A DNA stretch of 53,297 nucleotides from RGIG2041 sp045537695 (GCA_045537695.1 JAZSQB010000053.1:1-53297); one strand, 5' to 3'; counted from the stretch's first letter, positions 40,965 to 49,930 are shown. Translations and numbers: made by a program. The notes: a model not told the origin generated them from the letters alone.

Positions 40965-41066
40965 TATAAATAGCCTCCAATTACTTCTTTCTAAATCCGC
41001 AGTAAAAATGTTACAAACTTGCTCGTCAAATTTCTCAATTCCTTGTGGATTTTAAACACTTCTATT

Positions 41067-41094
41067 ATTATACCATTGTTTTTTAGAATGTCAA
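41067..41094 (-). promoter_or_regulatory. Promoter of greA (extended -10)
   Basis: TTGACA (41094-41089), 16-nt spacer ending in TGG, TATAAT (41072-41067). It overlaps the stop of the preceding gene. Confidence 0.85.
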
Positions 41095-41894
41095 GCCTTT
41101 TTATCGTAGCATATTTTCCAGCCGATTTTTTCTAATGCTTCCACCACGCCATCCTGCGTTTGCACTCCGTAACAATGTAGCATAAATGCTGCACTTTTGC
41201 AGTCCGCCTTCCCGAAATACTGCAAAAACGGCACAAACCCAAAGGCGATTCTGAAGCGCACATCTCGCCGCGCCGGATAGACGTAATTCCCTGAAAAATC
41301 AAGCAATAGCCCTGAAGACAAGACCTCTTTTTCCGGCGCAGACAGCAAAAGCGCTATATCTGCTTTGTTTAACACTTTTTCTCGTGCCGTCACCTCTGTG
41401 TTCACACCATAAGTCTCGAACAACTGCGCCGCACCGGCGATTGCGCTGTCCCTGTCAGGCGAAACCAGGCAAAGCCGCTTCGTATGCATTGCCATAAATG
41501 CGGCTGCGCGTACGGCATTTTCCGTAAACGGATTTTCATAAACCATTACCTTTGTTTTTTCAGGCAACAGAGAAAACTGTTGCAGATGTCTTTCTATTAT
41601 TTGTCCTGCAAAGGCGGAAAATATACGTCTGCCGTCCGGCAAGAAAAACTTTCCATATAAAAAACGTTCCAGCGACTGCACCGTATATACGCAACCTACG
41701 CCGCTTTTTTCCATATGCCGCACATAACGCTGTAGCAATTTCTTTTTTCTTTCTTCCCGTAAACGACAAAAACCATCCGCTGTATAAGGCAAGCTATATA
41801 CCCATACATAGCCGCCTTCCATCGGCAAGTCCAGTTTTTCCACCTGCGGTCTGCGCACGATTGCAAAGGTGCGCCTTTCAGCTGCATAACACAA
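41091..41894 (-). CDS. Uncharacterised protein, possibly nucleotide-binding-like
   Basis: 267 aa. The start is probably TTG 41894 (SD AAGGAG, 5 nt). I do not recognise a family. Visible: a basic RLREERKKKLLQRYVRHMEKSG helix (about 44-65), then a central alpha/beta pattern VMVYENPFTENAVRAAAFMAMHTKRLCLVSPDRDSAIAGAAQLFETYGVNTEVT (about 116-169) like a Rossmann-type domain, and RRDVRFRIAFGFVPFLQYFG near the end. It has scattered Cys and no signal or membrane segment. It lies divergent from comM and upstream of greA on the same strand, with the greA promoter inside its 3' end. Confidence 0.65.
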   Translation of the reverse strand: MCYAAERRTFAIVRRPQVEKLDLPMEGGYVWVYSLPYTADGFCRLREERKKKLLQRYVRHMEKSGVGCVYTVQSLERFLYGKFFLPDGRRIFSAFAGQIIERHLQQFSLLPEKTKVMVYENPFTENAVRAAAFMAMHTKRLCLVSPDRDSAIAGAAQLFETYGVNTEVTAREKVLNKADIALLLSAPEKEVLSSGLLLDFSGNYVYPARRDVRFRIAFGFVPFLQYFGKADCKSAAFMLHCYGVQTQDGVVEALEKIGWKICYDKKA

Positions 41895-41987
41895 TATTGC
41901 TCCTTGTATAGGCTACCCCTCCTTTAGCGGATTTACTGATATATATACAAAGCATGGAAAAAAAATAACTAATTTTATATAATTTGT

Positions 41988-42016
41988 TTTACAACCTGTA
42001 AAAAATAGTGTATAAT
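41988..42016 (+). promoter_or_regulatory. Promoter of comM-proC
   Basis: TTTACA (41988-41993), 17-nt spacer, TATAAT (42011-42016). An in-frame start at 42008 overlaps the -10 box and is excluded. Confidence 0.85.
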
Positions 42017-42046
42017 GAAGGCAATAAGATGCAAGAAGGTGACTAT

Positions 42047-43573
42047 ATGATTGCGAAAGTGAAATCTGCCGGTCTGGAAGGCTTAAACGGCTTTGTTGTT
42101 GAAGTCGAAATCGACCTTGCGAACGGCTTACCTTCGTTTGATATTGTCGGTTTGCCGGACACTGCCGTTAAAGAAGCGCGCGAACGCGTTCGTGCAGCAG
42201 TAAAAAACAGCGATTTTACAATGTTAGCAAAGCGCATCATTATCAACCTTGCGCCGGCAAATGTAAAAAAAGAAGGCAGCCTATATGATTTGCCCATTTG
42301 TGCCGCTTATCTGACGGCAACCGGACAAATTAAAGTTGAAAATATAGAAGAATATATGTTTTTTGGCGAACTTTCGCTCGACGGTGCAGTGCGCCCCGTT
42401 ACCGGTATCCTGCCTATGGTATTAACAGCGCGTGAAAACGGCATTCGCCGCGTGTTCGTCCCAGCAATAAACGCGCAGGAAGCCGCAGTGGTAGAAGATA
42501 TAGAAGTATACGGCGTACAAAATCTTGCGCAGCTTAAAGCACATTTTGACGGCAGCGCACCCATCGAAAAAACCAAAGTGGATTTAGACGGCATCTTCCG
42601 TTTCAACGCAGAACACGAGCCGGATTTTGCAGACGTCAAGGGACAAGCAGGCGTTAAACGCGCACTGGAAATTGCCGCAGCTGGTAACCATAACGTGCTG
42701 ATGATTGGCACACCGGGCAGTGGCAAAACAATGCTTGCAAAGCGTTTGCCGACAATTTTGCCGGATATGAGCTTCGACGAAGCCCTGGAGGTGACGAAAA
42801 TTCATTCTGTCGCCGGTATTTTACCGTCCGATATGCCGCTTGTAACCCGCAGACCATTCCGCGGACCCCATCATACGATTTCATCCGTCGGTCTTGCCGG
42901 CGGCGGACGCATTCCGCGCCCAGGGGAAGTCAGCCTTGCGCACAATGGTGTGCTGTTTTTAGACGAGCTGCCGGAATTTTCAAAAACAGCATTGGAAGTG
43001 CTTCGCCAACCGCTTGAAGACGGCAATGTAACCATCGCGCGTGTAAATGCAACAGTGAACTATCCGTCCAATGTGATGTTTGTGGCAGCAATGAACCCTT
43101 GCAAATGCGGCTACTATGGAGACCCTTCCGGGCGTTGCCACTGCTCGCAGGCACAGGTAGAACAATATATGGGACGCATCAGCGGACCGCTCCTGGACCG
43201 CATTGACCTGCACATCAATGTTGCCTCTGTGCCCTACGAAGCATTAGAAGGTAGCACAGCGGAAGAATCCTCAGCTACAATCAAAACCCGCGTGGACAGT
43301 GCGCGAAAAATACAGCAACAGCGTTATCAGGACTATCCGAATGTGCACTCCAACGCCCAGCTTACAGCCGCAATGATAGACACCTTCTGTAAACTGGGAG
43401 ATGCAGAGCACGCCCTGATGAAGAACGCTTTCGACCGCTTGGGCTTAAGCGCACGCGCACACCACGGTATTCTAAAAGTTGCCCGCACCATTGCCGACCT
43501 GGCAGGCAGTGAAAATATTACGGTACAGCATTTGGCAGAAGCCATTCAATACAGAAGTCTGGACAGACACTAA
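42047..43573 (+). CDS. comM: ComM/YifB-family Mg-chelatase-like AAA+ ATPase
   Basis: 508 aa from ATG 42047 (SD AAGGTGA, 4-5 nt). An N-terminal Lon-like (ChlI) domain (about 1-170) is followed by the Mg-chelatase AAA+ domain: GTPGSGKTMLAKRLP (about 222-236, Walker A), VLFLDELPEF (about 302-311, Walker B), then NPCKCGYYGD and a C-terminal helical domain. Proteobacterial ComM is a hexameric helicase that extends branch migration in transformation; in Clostridia the role is inferred. Followed 15 nt later by proC. Confidence 0.95.
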   Translation: MIAKVKSAGLEGLNGFVVEVEIDLANGLPSFDIVGLPDTAVKEARERVRAAVKNSDFTMLAKRIIINLAPANVKKEGSLYDLPICAAYLTATGQIKVENIEEYMFFGELSLDGAVRPVTGILPMVLTARENGIRRVFVPAINAQEAAVVEDIEVYGVQNLAQLKAHFDGSAPIEKTKVDLDGIFRFNAEHEPDFADVKGQAGVKRALEIAAAGNHNVLMIGTPGSGKTMLAKRLPTILPDMSFDEALEVTKIHSVAGILPSDMPLVTRRPFRGPHHTISSVGLAGGGRIPRPGEVSLAHNGVLFLDELPEFSKTALEVLRQPLEDGNVTIARVNATVNYPSNVMFVAAMNPCKCGYYGDPSGRCHCSQAQVEQYMGRISGPLLDRIDLHINVASVPYEALEGSTAEESSATIKTRVDSARKIQQQRYQDYPNVHSNAQLTAAMIDTFCKLGDAEHALMKNAFDRLGLSARAHHGILKVARTIADLAGSENITVQHLAEAIQYRSLDRH

Positions 43574-43588
43574 AAAGGAGACAAAGAT

Positions 43589-44389
43589 ATGAAACTTGCA
43601 GTCATTGGCGGCGGAAAAATGGCGCACGCTATGGTTTTCGGTATATTAAATAACGGAAAAATCAACGCCGCAGATATACACGTATCCGATAAAAACGAGG
43701 CTGGACTTGCGGATTTTAAAGAAGCTGGCATCTGCACCTATACAGACAACAGAGCCGCTGCTATGCAGGCAGACACCGTTTTAATTGCCGTAAAACCCAA
43801 CATTTATCCGTTAGTGATTCGTGAGCTTGCGGCACTGGACGATGCAAAAGACAGATTATACATCTCTATTGCACCGGGTCTTTCGGTAGATACGCTTAAA
43901 ACACACTTTGGCTTTGATGCAAAGCTGATTCGCACAATGCCGAACACACCGGCAATGGTTGGTGAGGGTATGACTGCTGTATATGCCCCTGCACCGGTCA
44001 GCGAAACAGAGCTTGCTGCCGCAATGGATTTATTTAATGCATTCGGTAAGGCTGCTGTAATTTCCGAAACGCAGATGGACGCCGCCGTTGCTGTCAGCGG
44101 CAGTAGCCCGGCATATGTGTTTATGTTTATTGAAGCACTTGCCGACGGTGCCGTAGCGGGCGGTATGCCGCGCGATTTGGCTTATACATTTGCAGCGCAA
44201 GCTGTACTCGGCTCTGCCAAGATGGTTTTAGAAACCGGTATGCATCCGGGCGCACTGAAGGATATGGTATGCTCGCCGGGCGGTACCACCATTGATGCCG
44301 TCGAAGCATTAGAGCAGGGCGGTATGCGCGGTTGCATTATGGATGCAATGGGTAAATGTATTGAGAAGAGCAAAAAGATGGGAAATTAA
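43589..44389 (+). CDS. proC: Pyrroline-5-carboxylate reductase
   Basis: 266 aa, AAAAGGAG SD. The N-terminal NADP-binding Rossmann motif VIGGGKMAHAM (about 4-14) and the C-terminal family signature around GMHPGALKDMVCSPGGTTIDAVEALEQGGMRG (about 216-247; CSPGGTT) are complete. It reduces pyrroline-5-carboxylate to proline. Co-directional with comM and probably cotranscribed; proBA are not in the window. Confidence 0.96.
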   Translation: MKLAVIGGGKMAHAMVFGILNNGKINAADIHVSDKNEAGLADFKEAGICTYTDNRAAAMQADTVLIAVKPNIYPLVIRELAALDDAKDRLYISIAPGLSVDTLKTHFGFDAKLIRTMPNTPAMVGEGMTAVYAPAPVSETELAAAMDLFNAFGKAAVISETQMDAAVAVSGSSPAYVFMFIEALADGAVAGGMPRDLAYTFAAQAVLGSAKMVLETGMHPGALKDMVCSPGGTTIDAVEALEQGGMRGCIMDAMGKCIEKSKKMGN

Positions 44390-44402
44390 TATAAACAGAA
44401 GT

Positions 44403-44431
44403 AAAAAAGGACGCTTAGCATCCTTTTTTAT
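44403..44431 (+). terminator. Terminator of proC
   Basis: AAAAAGGA / TCCTTTTT stem over a 9-nt loop, T-run after; it also faces the 35-aa ORF on the other strand. Confidence 0.75.
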
Positions 44432-44535
44432 TTTTCACTAATATACATTTCTTCTATTTCTATGTGCAAATGCTTCAATTCTTCAATCATATCTGAAATT
44501 TGGTTAAAAATTTCAAAATACTGTTTTTCGTTCAT
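44428..44535 (-). CDS. 35-aa acidic helical peptide
   Basis: 35 aa: MNEKQYFEIFNQISDMIEEL and KHLHIEIEEMYISEK. The SD AAAGGAGG sits 8 nt before the ATG. The heptad-like hydrophobics (F7, I9, F10, I13, I17, L20, L23, I25, I27) suggest one amphipathic helix that may self-associate. The frame extends to 44631 but only through a structured leader with no SD. It is preceded by an attenuator-like hairpin with T7. Could be a short regulator or a leader ORF; a spurious ORF is possible given its size. Confidence 0.5.
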   Translation of the reverse strand: MNEKQYFEIFNQISDMIEELKHLHIEIEEMYISEK

Positions 44536-44553
44536 AGAGTTTTCCTCCTTTAC

Positions 44554-44584
44554 AAAAAAAGTGCGCCCTCCTGAGAGAACGCAC
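44554..44584 (-). terminator. Attenuator-like terminator just before the 35-aa ORF
   Basis: GTGCG/CGCAC outer and CTC/GAG inner stem, then T7 on the minus strand. The T-run ends 4 nt before the SD at 44550-44544. Confidence 0.7.
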
Positions 44585-44710
44585 CGAAAATGTGTATTCC
44601 CCAGTTGTTGCAACACAAACTTTTCCAACACAGGTATACTGAAATAAGGGGTAACACCTTTTACCAGGGTATATCCCCGTGCAGAAACAAATTTTAAGTT
44701 TGTGTTGCAA
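44585..44710 (-). ncRNA. Structured leader upstream of the 35-aa ORF (candidate riboregulator)
   Basis: TTGCAACACAAACTT (44710-44696 on minus) is an exact 15-nt complement of 44622-44608, enclosing 73 nt that includes a GGTAA/TTACC hairpin and G4/C4 tracts. The fold precedes a terminator that overlaps the start of the next ORF, the layout of a riboswitch or attenuator. It matches no class whose consensus I can recall (TPP, SAM, T-box, preQ1, ZTP checked by eye). No clear promoter seen. Confidence 0.5.
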
Positions 44711-44907
44711 TATTATTTTGCTATTTTTCACAAAATCTGTCCACATTTTTTGTCGCAGGTTTTGACAATTTTTGTTTTCTTATAGACCCATTCCTAATTA
44801 TTATTGTAGGATAAGCTTGCAAACGTACCGTTTGTTTATATCATTTTTTCGTCAGGAGCAAGCCCCTGCCCTACAGTGGTGGATTAATTTTTTCGTTTAC
44901 ATATAAA
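44711..44907. other. Intergenic spacer between tuf terminator and the structured leader
   Basis: No ORF. GTAGGATAAGCTTGC (44807) and GCAAGCCCCTGCCCTAC (44859) form a loose inverted pair ending in CCCTAC, like the REP-type hairpins elsewhere. Confidence 0.4.
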
Positions 44908-44935
44908 AAAACAGTGTCCCGAGGGACACTGTTTT
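44908..44935 (-). terminator. Terminator of the str operon after tuf
   Basis: 12-bp stem AAAACAGTGTCC/GGACACTGTTTT, 4-nt loop, T7 on the minus strand, 16 nt past the tuf stop. Confidence 0.93.
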
Positions 44936-44950
44936 ATTTGGGGTTATAAA

Positions 44951-46153
44951 TTACTCGTTGATAGCAGATACAACGCCCGAACCTACAGTTCTACCGCCTT
45001 CACGAATAGCGAAACGGAGACCTTCTTCGATAGCGATCGGAGTGATAAGTTCAACAGAAATTGTTACGTTATCACCCGGCATGCACATCTCAACGCCATC
45101 CGGCAATGTGATTACGCCTGTAACGTCTGTTGTTCTGAAATAGAACTGCGGACGATAGTTGTTGAAGAACGGTGTATGACGGCCGCCTTCTTCCTTGGAC
45201 AGAACGTAAACTTCACCGCTGAACTTGGTGTGCGGATGAATGGAATCCGGCTTTGCAAGAACCTGACCTCTTTCGATTTCAGTTCTCTGTACACCACGAA
45301 GAAGTGCACCGATGTTATCACCAGCTTCTGCATAGTCGAGGAGCTTTCTGAACATTTCGATACCTGTTACAACAACTTTTCTCTTCTCGTCTGTCAAACC
45401 AACGATTTCTACTTCTTCACCAACCTTGAGCTGACCTCTTTCAACTCTACCTGTAGCAACTGTACCACGGCCTGTGATGGAGAAAATATCCTCGATCGGC
45501 ATAATGAACGGAAGATCAGCTTTTCTATCCGGTGTCGGAATGTAAGCGTCAACTTCGTCCATGAGCTTGAGGATCGGAGCATACTCCGGAGCGGAAGCAT
45601 CGGTAGAATCGCACTCGAGAGCTACAAGAGCGGAACCTGTTACAATCGGAGTGTCATCGCCCGGGAATTCATACTCTGTGAGGAGTTCTCTGATTTCCAT
45701 TTCAACGAGCTCAAGGAGTTCCGGATCGTCAACCTGGTCAGCCTTGTTCATAAATACTACGATATACGGTACGCCTACCTGACGGGAGAGAAGGATATGC
45801 TCTCTTGTCTGCGGCATCGGGCCGTCTGCAGCGGATACAACGAGGATAGCACCGTCCATCTGCGCTGCACCAGTGATCATGTTCTTAACGTAGTCGGCAT
45901 GTCCTGGGCAGTCAACGTGTGCGTAGTGACGGTTGTCTGTCTCATACTCAACGTGTGCTGTGGAGATTGTGATACCTCTTTCTCTTTCTTCCGGAGCCTT
46001 ATCGATCATATCATATGCTTCGAACTTAGCCTTACCCTGAAGTGCGAGAACCTTTGTGATTGCTGCTGTAAGGGAAGTCTTACCATGGTCAACGTGGCCA
46101 ATTGTACCAATGTTAACGTGCGGCTTACTTCTTTCAAATTTTTCCTTTGCCAT
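44951..46153 (-). CDS. tuf: Elongation factor Tu
   Basis: 400 aa, GGAGG SD. G-domain motifs: GHVDHGKT (19-26), DCPGHADY (about 81-88), MNKADQ (about 136-141), GSALVAL (about 174-180); then beta-barrel domains 2 and 3. It delivers aminoacyl-tRNA to the ribosome. Last gene of the str operon, with an additional promoter in the 124-nt gap after fusA that would raise its level. Confidence 0.99.
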   Translation of the reverse strand: MAKEKFERSKPHVNIGTIGHVDHGKTSLTAAITKVLALQGKAKFEAYDMIDKAPEERERGITISTAHVEYETDNRHYAHVDCPGHADYVKNMITGAAQMDGAILVVSAADGPMPQTREHILLSRQVGVPYIVVFMNKADQVDDPELLELVEMEIRELLTEYEFPGDDTPIVTGSALVALECDSTDASAPEYAPILKLMDEVDAYIPTPDRKADLPFIMPIEDIFSITGRGTVATGRVERGQLKVGEEVEIVGLTDEKRKVVVTGIEMFRKLLDYAEAGDNIGALLRGVQRTEIERGQVLAKPDSIHPHTKFSGEVYVLSKEEGGRHTPFFNNYRPQFYFRTTDVTGVITLPDGVEMCMPGDNVTISVELITPIAIEEGLRFAIREGGRTVGSGVVSAINE

Positions 46154-46201
46154 TGTAAATTTCCTCCTTTTTCTTTAACAGAAAGATTTTATGATAATAC
46201 T

Positions 46202-46230
46202 ATTTTATCTGTATTGCACGAAAAAATCAA
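46202..46230 (-). promoter_or_regulatory. Internal promoter for tuf
   Basis: TTGATT (46230-46225), 17-nt spacer, TAAAAT (46207-46202), in the fusA-tuf gap. Confidence 0.7.
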
Positions 46231-46277
46231 GTCTTTCTTAGAAAATAATCCCAAAATTGCAAAATAATTTGCAAAAA

Positions 46278-48359
46278 TCAGTCTTTCTTTGCTCTGTCGG
46301 AGATGATTTTTTCCTGTATGCTCTTCGGCACCTGCTCATAGTGGCTCGGTTCCATTGTATACTGGCCACGGCCCTGTGTGCGGCTGCGAAGCTCTGTTGC
46401 GTAACCGAACATTTCAGCAAGCGGAACGTGTGCAGTAATTGCCTGCGCGCCATTTCTTGCTTCCATACCCTGAATCATACCACGGCGGGAGTTAAGGTCA
46501 CCCATAACGTCGCCCATATATTCTTCCGGTGCGATAACAACAACCTTCATAATAGGCTCCTTGAGTACCGGGTTTGCCTTCTTGCAACCCTCTTTGAACG
46601 CCATGGAACCTGCAATCTTAAACGCCATTTCCGAAGAGTCGACTTCATGGTAAGAACCGTATGTCAGACGAACTCTAACGTCAACCACGTTGTAACCTGC
46701 CAGTACACCGCTGAGCATTGCGCCCTGGATACCCTGGTCAACAGCCGGAATGTATTCCTTCGGAATAACACCACCAACGATTTCGTTTACGAACTCGTAA
46801 CCAGCACCTGCTTCAAGCGGCTCCATTGTGATAACAACGTGACCGTACTGACCGCGACCACCGGACTGTCTTGCGTACTTGTGGTCGATGTCCACACTCT
46901 TGGTGATGGTTTCTCTGTAGGATACCTGCGGATTACCAACGTTTGCTTCCACCTTGAATTCACGCAGAAGTCTGTCAACGATAATTTCAAGATGGAGCTC
47001 GCCCATGCCGGCGATAATAGTCTGACCTGTTTCTTCGTCGGTGTAGGTCTTGAATGTCGGATCTTCTTCTGCAAGCTTCGCAAGAGCGATACCCATCTTT
47101 TCCTGACCTGCCTTTGTCTTCGGCTCGATAGCAACACGGATAACCGGTTCCGGGAACTCCATGCTTTCGAGGATAATCGGATGATCCTCATCACAGAGTG
47201 TGTCACCTGTTGTGGTGTTCTTTAAGCCTACTGCAGCGGCGATATCACCGGAGTAAACAATGTCAATATCCTCTCTGTGGTTTGCGTGCATCTGCAGAAT
47301 ACGGCCCATTCTTTCCTTGTTGCCCTTGCATGCGTTGAGCACGTAAGAACCGGAAGAAAGTGTACCGGAGTATACTCTGAAGAAGCAGAGCTTACCAACG
47401 AACGGGTCTGTAGCAATCTTAAATGCGAGTGCAGCGAACGGCTGGTTATCGCCTGTAATTCTTTCGCCTTCTTCACCAGTTTCCGGATCAACACCCTTGA
47501 TATTATCGATGTCGAGCGGAGACGGCATGTAGTCGATTACAGCATCCAGCAAGTGCTGTACACCCTTGTTTCTGTATGCGGTACCGCAAAGCACCGGAAC
47601 GAACTCGTTCGCAATTGTTGCCTTACGGATAGTCTTGCGGATTTCGTCCTCAGAAAGCTCTTCGCCTTCAAAGTACTTCTCCATCAAAGCTTCATCGCAC
47701 TCAGCAACCTTCTCAATGAGGTTGTCTCTATACTTCTGTGCGAGTTCCTTCATATCTTCCGGAATCTCTTCTTCTCTCTCATCCTTACCGAGGTCATCGT
47801 AATATACGTGCGCCTTCATAGTGATGAGGTCGATGATACCCTTGAAGTCTGCTTCAGCGCCAATCGGGAGCTGAATCGGAACTGCATTACACTTTAATCT
47901 GTCAAGCATCATGTCCACAACGTTGTAGAAGTCTGCACCCATGATATCCATCTTGTTTACAAACGCCATACGCGGAACTCTGTACTTATCAGCCTGACGC
48001 CATACAGTCTCAGACTGCGGCTCAACGCCACCCTTTGCACAGAAAACTGTAACGGAACCGTCCAATACACGCAGGGAACGCTCAACTTCTACAGTAAAGT
48101 CAACGTGTCCCGGTGTGTCGATAATATTGATTCTATGACCGTTCCACTGTGCGGTTGTAGCAGCAGATGTGATTGTGATACCACGCTCCTGCTCCTGTGC
48201 CATCCAGTCCATGGTTGCTGTACCGTCATGGGTATCACCAATTTTGTACACACGACCTGTATAGAACAGAATACGCTCAGTCGTCGTCGTTTTACCGGCG
48301 TCGATGTGGGCCATAATACCTATATTTCTGGTCTTTTCAAGTGAAAATTGTCTAGCCAA
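46278..48359 (-). CDS. fusA: Elongation factor G
   Basis: 693 aa, the canonical length, GGAGGAG SD. G1 AHIDAGKTT (about 17-25), G2/G3 RGITITSAA and DTPGHVDF, G4 NKMD; then domains II-V with the conserved GGRGQYGHV and YDVRxR-type segments (VDVRVRLTYGSYHEVDSSE). It catalyses translocation and, with RRF, ribosome recycling. Third gene from the end of the str operon. Confidence 0.99.
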   Translation of the reverse strand: MARQFSLEKTRNIGIMAHIDAGKTTTTERILFYTGRVYKIGDTHDGTATMDWMAQEQERGITITSAATTAQWNGHRINIIDTPGHVDFTVEVERSLRVLDGSVTVFCAKGGVEPQSETVWRQADKYRVPRMAFVNKMDIMGADFYNVVDMMLDRLKCNAVPIQLPIGAEADFKGIIDLITMKAHVYYDDLGKDEREEEIPEDMKELAQKYRDNLIEKVAECDEALMEKYFEGEELSEDEIRKTIRKATIANEFVPVLCGTAYRNKGVQHLLDAVIDYMPSPLDIDNIKGVDPETGEEGERITGDNQPFAALAFKIATDPFVGKLCFFRVYSGTLSSGSYVLNACKGNKERMGRILQMHANHREDIDIVYSGDIAAAVGLKNTTTGDTLCDEDHPIILESMEFPEPVIRVAIEPKTKAGQEKMGIALAKLAEEDPTFKTYTDEETGQTIIAGMGELHLEIIVDRLLREFKVEANVGNPQVSYRETITKSVDIDHKYARQSGGRGQYGHVVITMEPLEAGAGYEFVNEIVGGVIPKEYIPAVDQGIQGAMLSGVLAGYNVVDVRVRLTYGSYHEVDSSEMAFKIAGSMAFKEGCKKANPVLKEPIMKVVVIAPEEYMGDVMGDLNSRRGMIQGMEARNGAQAITAHVPLAEMFGYATELRSRTQGRGQYTMEPSHYEQVPKSIQEKIISDRAKKD

Positions 48360-48462
48360 ACGAAACTCCTCCTTTCTCTAAAAATGCGACATAGTGTATG
48401 TCATACTTTTAGGTAAGCTTATCATCAAAATAGTTTTTGCAGTTTGCATGAAAATATGCAGA

Positions 48463-48933
48463 CTACCAACGGAAATGTGCAAACGCCTTGTTGGCTTCCG
48501 CCATCTTGTGGGTATCTTCGCGCTTCTTAACCGCACCACCGGTGTTGTTAATTGCGTCTAAGATTTCATTTGCAAGTCTTTCCTTCATTGTTCTTTCGCC
48601 ACGCGCTCTTGCGTAAGCTGTGAGCCAACGCAGACCAAGCGTCTGACGGCGTTCCGGACGAACTTCGATCGGCACCTGGTAGTTTGCACCGCCGACACGG
48701 CGAGCCTTTACTTCCAGAACCGGCATAATGTTCTCCATTGCCTCCGCGAAAGCATCTACCGGATTCTTACCGGTCTTTTCCCCAACAATTTCAAAAGCGT
48801 CATACACGATTCTCTGCGCTACGCCTCTTTTACCGTCGAGCATAATGTTGTTGATCAGCTTTGTTACAACAACGCTGTTGTAAAGCGGATCTGCTAAAAC
48901 TTCTCTCTTCGCAATAAAACCTCTTCTTGGCAC
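48463..48933 (-). CDS. rpsG: 30S ribosomal protein S7
   Basis: 156 aa, full length: MPRRG start, LADPLYNSVVVTKLINNIMLDGKRG, VRPERRQTLGLRWL and the C-terminal KREDTHKMAEANKAFAHFRW. Primary 16S rRNA 3'-domain binder. In the operon between rpsL and fusA; SD AGGGAGG. Confidence 0.99.
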   Translation of the reverse strand: MPRRGFIAKREVLADPLYNSVVVTKLINNIMLDGKRGVAQRIVYDAFEIVGEKTGKNPVDAFAEAMENIMPVLEVKARRVGGANYQVPIEVRPERRQTLGLRWLTAYARARGERTMKERLANEILDAINNTGGAVKKREDTHKMAEANKAFAHFRW

Positions 48934-49104
48934 TTTTCTTCCCTCCTTACATGATTAATCATAATCACAGGTACTCGGCGGCACTCTCTATCCGCCGTCA
49001 GCGCGCATCTATCTATACAGCCTTGCTAAAAAGCACAGGTCGATATACGCACTATAAACATTGTGATTTTTGGCAAAGCCGCATAACTCAAATTTTATGA
49101 ATTA

Positions 49105-49521
49105 TCACTTTGCTTTCGGCTTCTTCGCACCATAGCGACTTCTAGCCTGGTTACGGTTTGCAACACCCTGTGCATCCAGCGTACCGCGGATGATGTGATA
49201 ACGTGTACCCGGAAGGTCACGTACTCTACCGCCCTCGATCAATACAACGCTATGCTCCTGCAGGTTGTGACCGATACCCGGAATGTAAGCTGTTACCTCA
49301 ATGCCGTTTGTAAGACGCACTCTGGCAATCTTACGAAGTGCAGAGTTCGGCTTTTTCGGAGTCATTGTTCTAACAGATGTGCAAACGCCGCGCTTCTGCG
49401 GTGCGCTTTGATCTGTAGCCTTCTTCTTCAGAGAGTTGAGACCCTTCTGGAGCGCCGGTGCTGTAGACTTAAACTCCTTGTCCTTTCTGCCCTTTCTTAC
49501 CAATTGGTTAAATGTAGGCAT
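49105..49521 (-). CDS. rpsL: 30S ribosomal protein S12 with N-terminal insertion
   Basis: 138 aa; the usual protein is 123-125 aa. The additional residues form a segment KEFKSTAPALQKGLNSLKKKATDQ (about 16-39) between RKGRKDK and SAPQKRGVCTSV, a form known in some Clostridia. The decoding-centre loops are intact: TPKKPNSALRK (about 54-64, with the streptomycin-site Lys) and PGIGHNLQEHSVVLIEGGRVRDLPG (about 80-104, with the second Lys position occupied by R/D-L-P-G context). GGAGG SD. Residue numbering differs from E. coli by about 14. Confidence 0.98.
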   Translation of the reverse strand: MPTFNQLVRKGRKDKEFKSTAPALQKGLNSLKKKATDQSAPQKRGVCTSVRTMTPKKPNSALRKIARVRLTNGIEVTAYIPGIGHNLQEHSVVLIEGGRVRDLPGTRYHIIRGTLDAQGVANRNQARSRYGAKKPKAK

Positions 49522-49571
49522 GCTTGGTGATTCCTCCTTTCCACCATATTTATATATAAAAGCAATTGCTC

Positions 49572-49820
49572 TTATACCGATTTTAGTTTGACCGCAACTG
49601 CTGCGCCAACATGAATCCCAGCAGCATGTCCCAGTTCGGCCATGGATTTGACATAAACAACCTCAACCGCCTTGTGCGCACACATGCGCACGAAGGGCTC
49701 GGTGACGTGAGGATCGGCGTCTTCTGCAACGAACGCCGTTTGTACATTACCCGCTTCTACTTCTTTTTTTGACTGCTTGATACCGACTCGGGCGTCAGCA
49801 TCCTTCAAAGTGTTTAACAT
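49572..49820 (-). CDS. L7Ae/L30e-family ribosome-associated protein (YbxF/RplGB type)
   Basis: 82 aa from ATG 49820 (SD GGAGG, 5 nt); the TTG at 49832 is part of that SD. KDADARVGIKQSKKEVEAGNVQTAFVAEDADPHVTEPFVRMCAHKAVEVVYVKSMAELGHAAGIHVGAAVAV has the L7Ae fold pattern with VGxKQ and the ELGxAxGIxVGAA kink-turn-binding end. In Bacillota this gene normally sits between rpoC and rpsL and its product binds k-turn RNA. Here it is the first gene of the operon, with a strong promoter in front and no rpoC within 3.4 kb. Confidence 0.92.
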   Translation of the reverse strand: MLNTLKDADARVGIKQSKKEVEAGNVQTAFVAEDADPHVTEPFVRMCAHKAVEVVYVKSMAELGHAAGIHVGAAVAVKLKSV

Positions 49821-49862
49821 AACTTCCTCCAATTTTTATCCTTCGTTTACTTTTCTGCATTT

Positions 49863-49877
49863 GGGCGCACTTCGCCC
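49863..49877 (-). promoter_or_regulatory. Hairpin in the str operon leader
   Basis: GGGCG-AAGTG-CGCCC about 20-30 nt after the start point. Confidence 0.5.
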
Positions 49878-49901
49878 ACATACCTAAACCCAGACTAGCA
49901 T

Positions 49902-49930
49902 AGTATACTAGGATTTTCAAGCTTTGTCAA
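49902..49930 (-). promoter_or_regulatory. Strong promoter of the L7Ae-rpsL-rpsG-fusA-tuf operon
   Basis: TTGACA (49930-49925), 17-nt spacer, TATACT (49907-49902). Confidence 0.9.

Noticed and set aside
45176..46267. A 363-aa ORF opposite tuf, and similar long ORFs opposite fusA and the OPT gene
   Set aside because: They are antisense shadows of highly conserved genes, have no SD, and give Cys/Phe- or Ser/Pro-rich low-complexity proteins.
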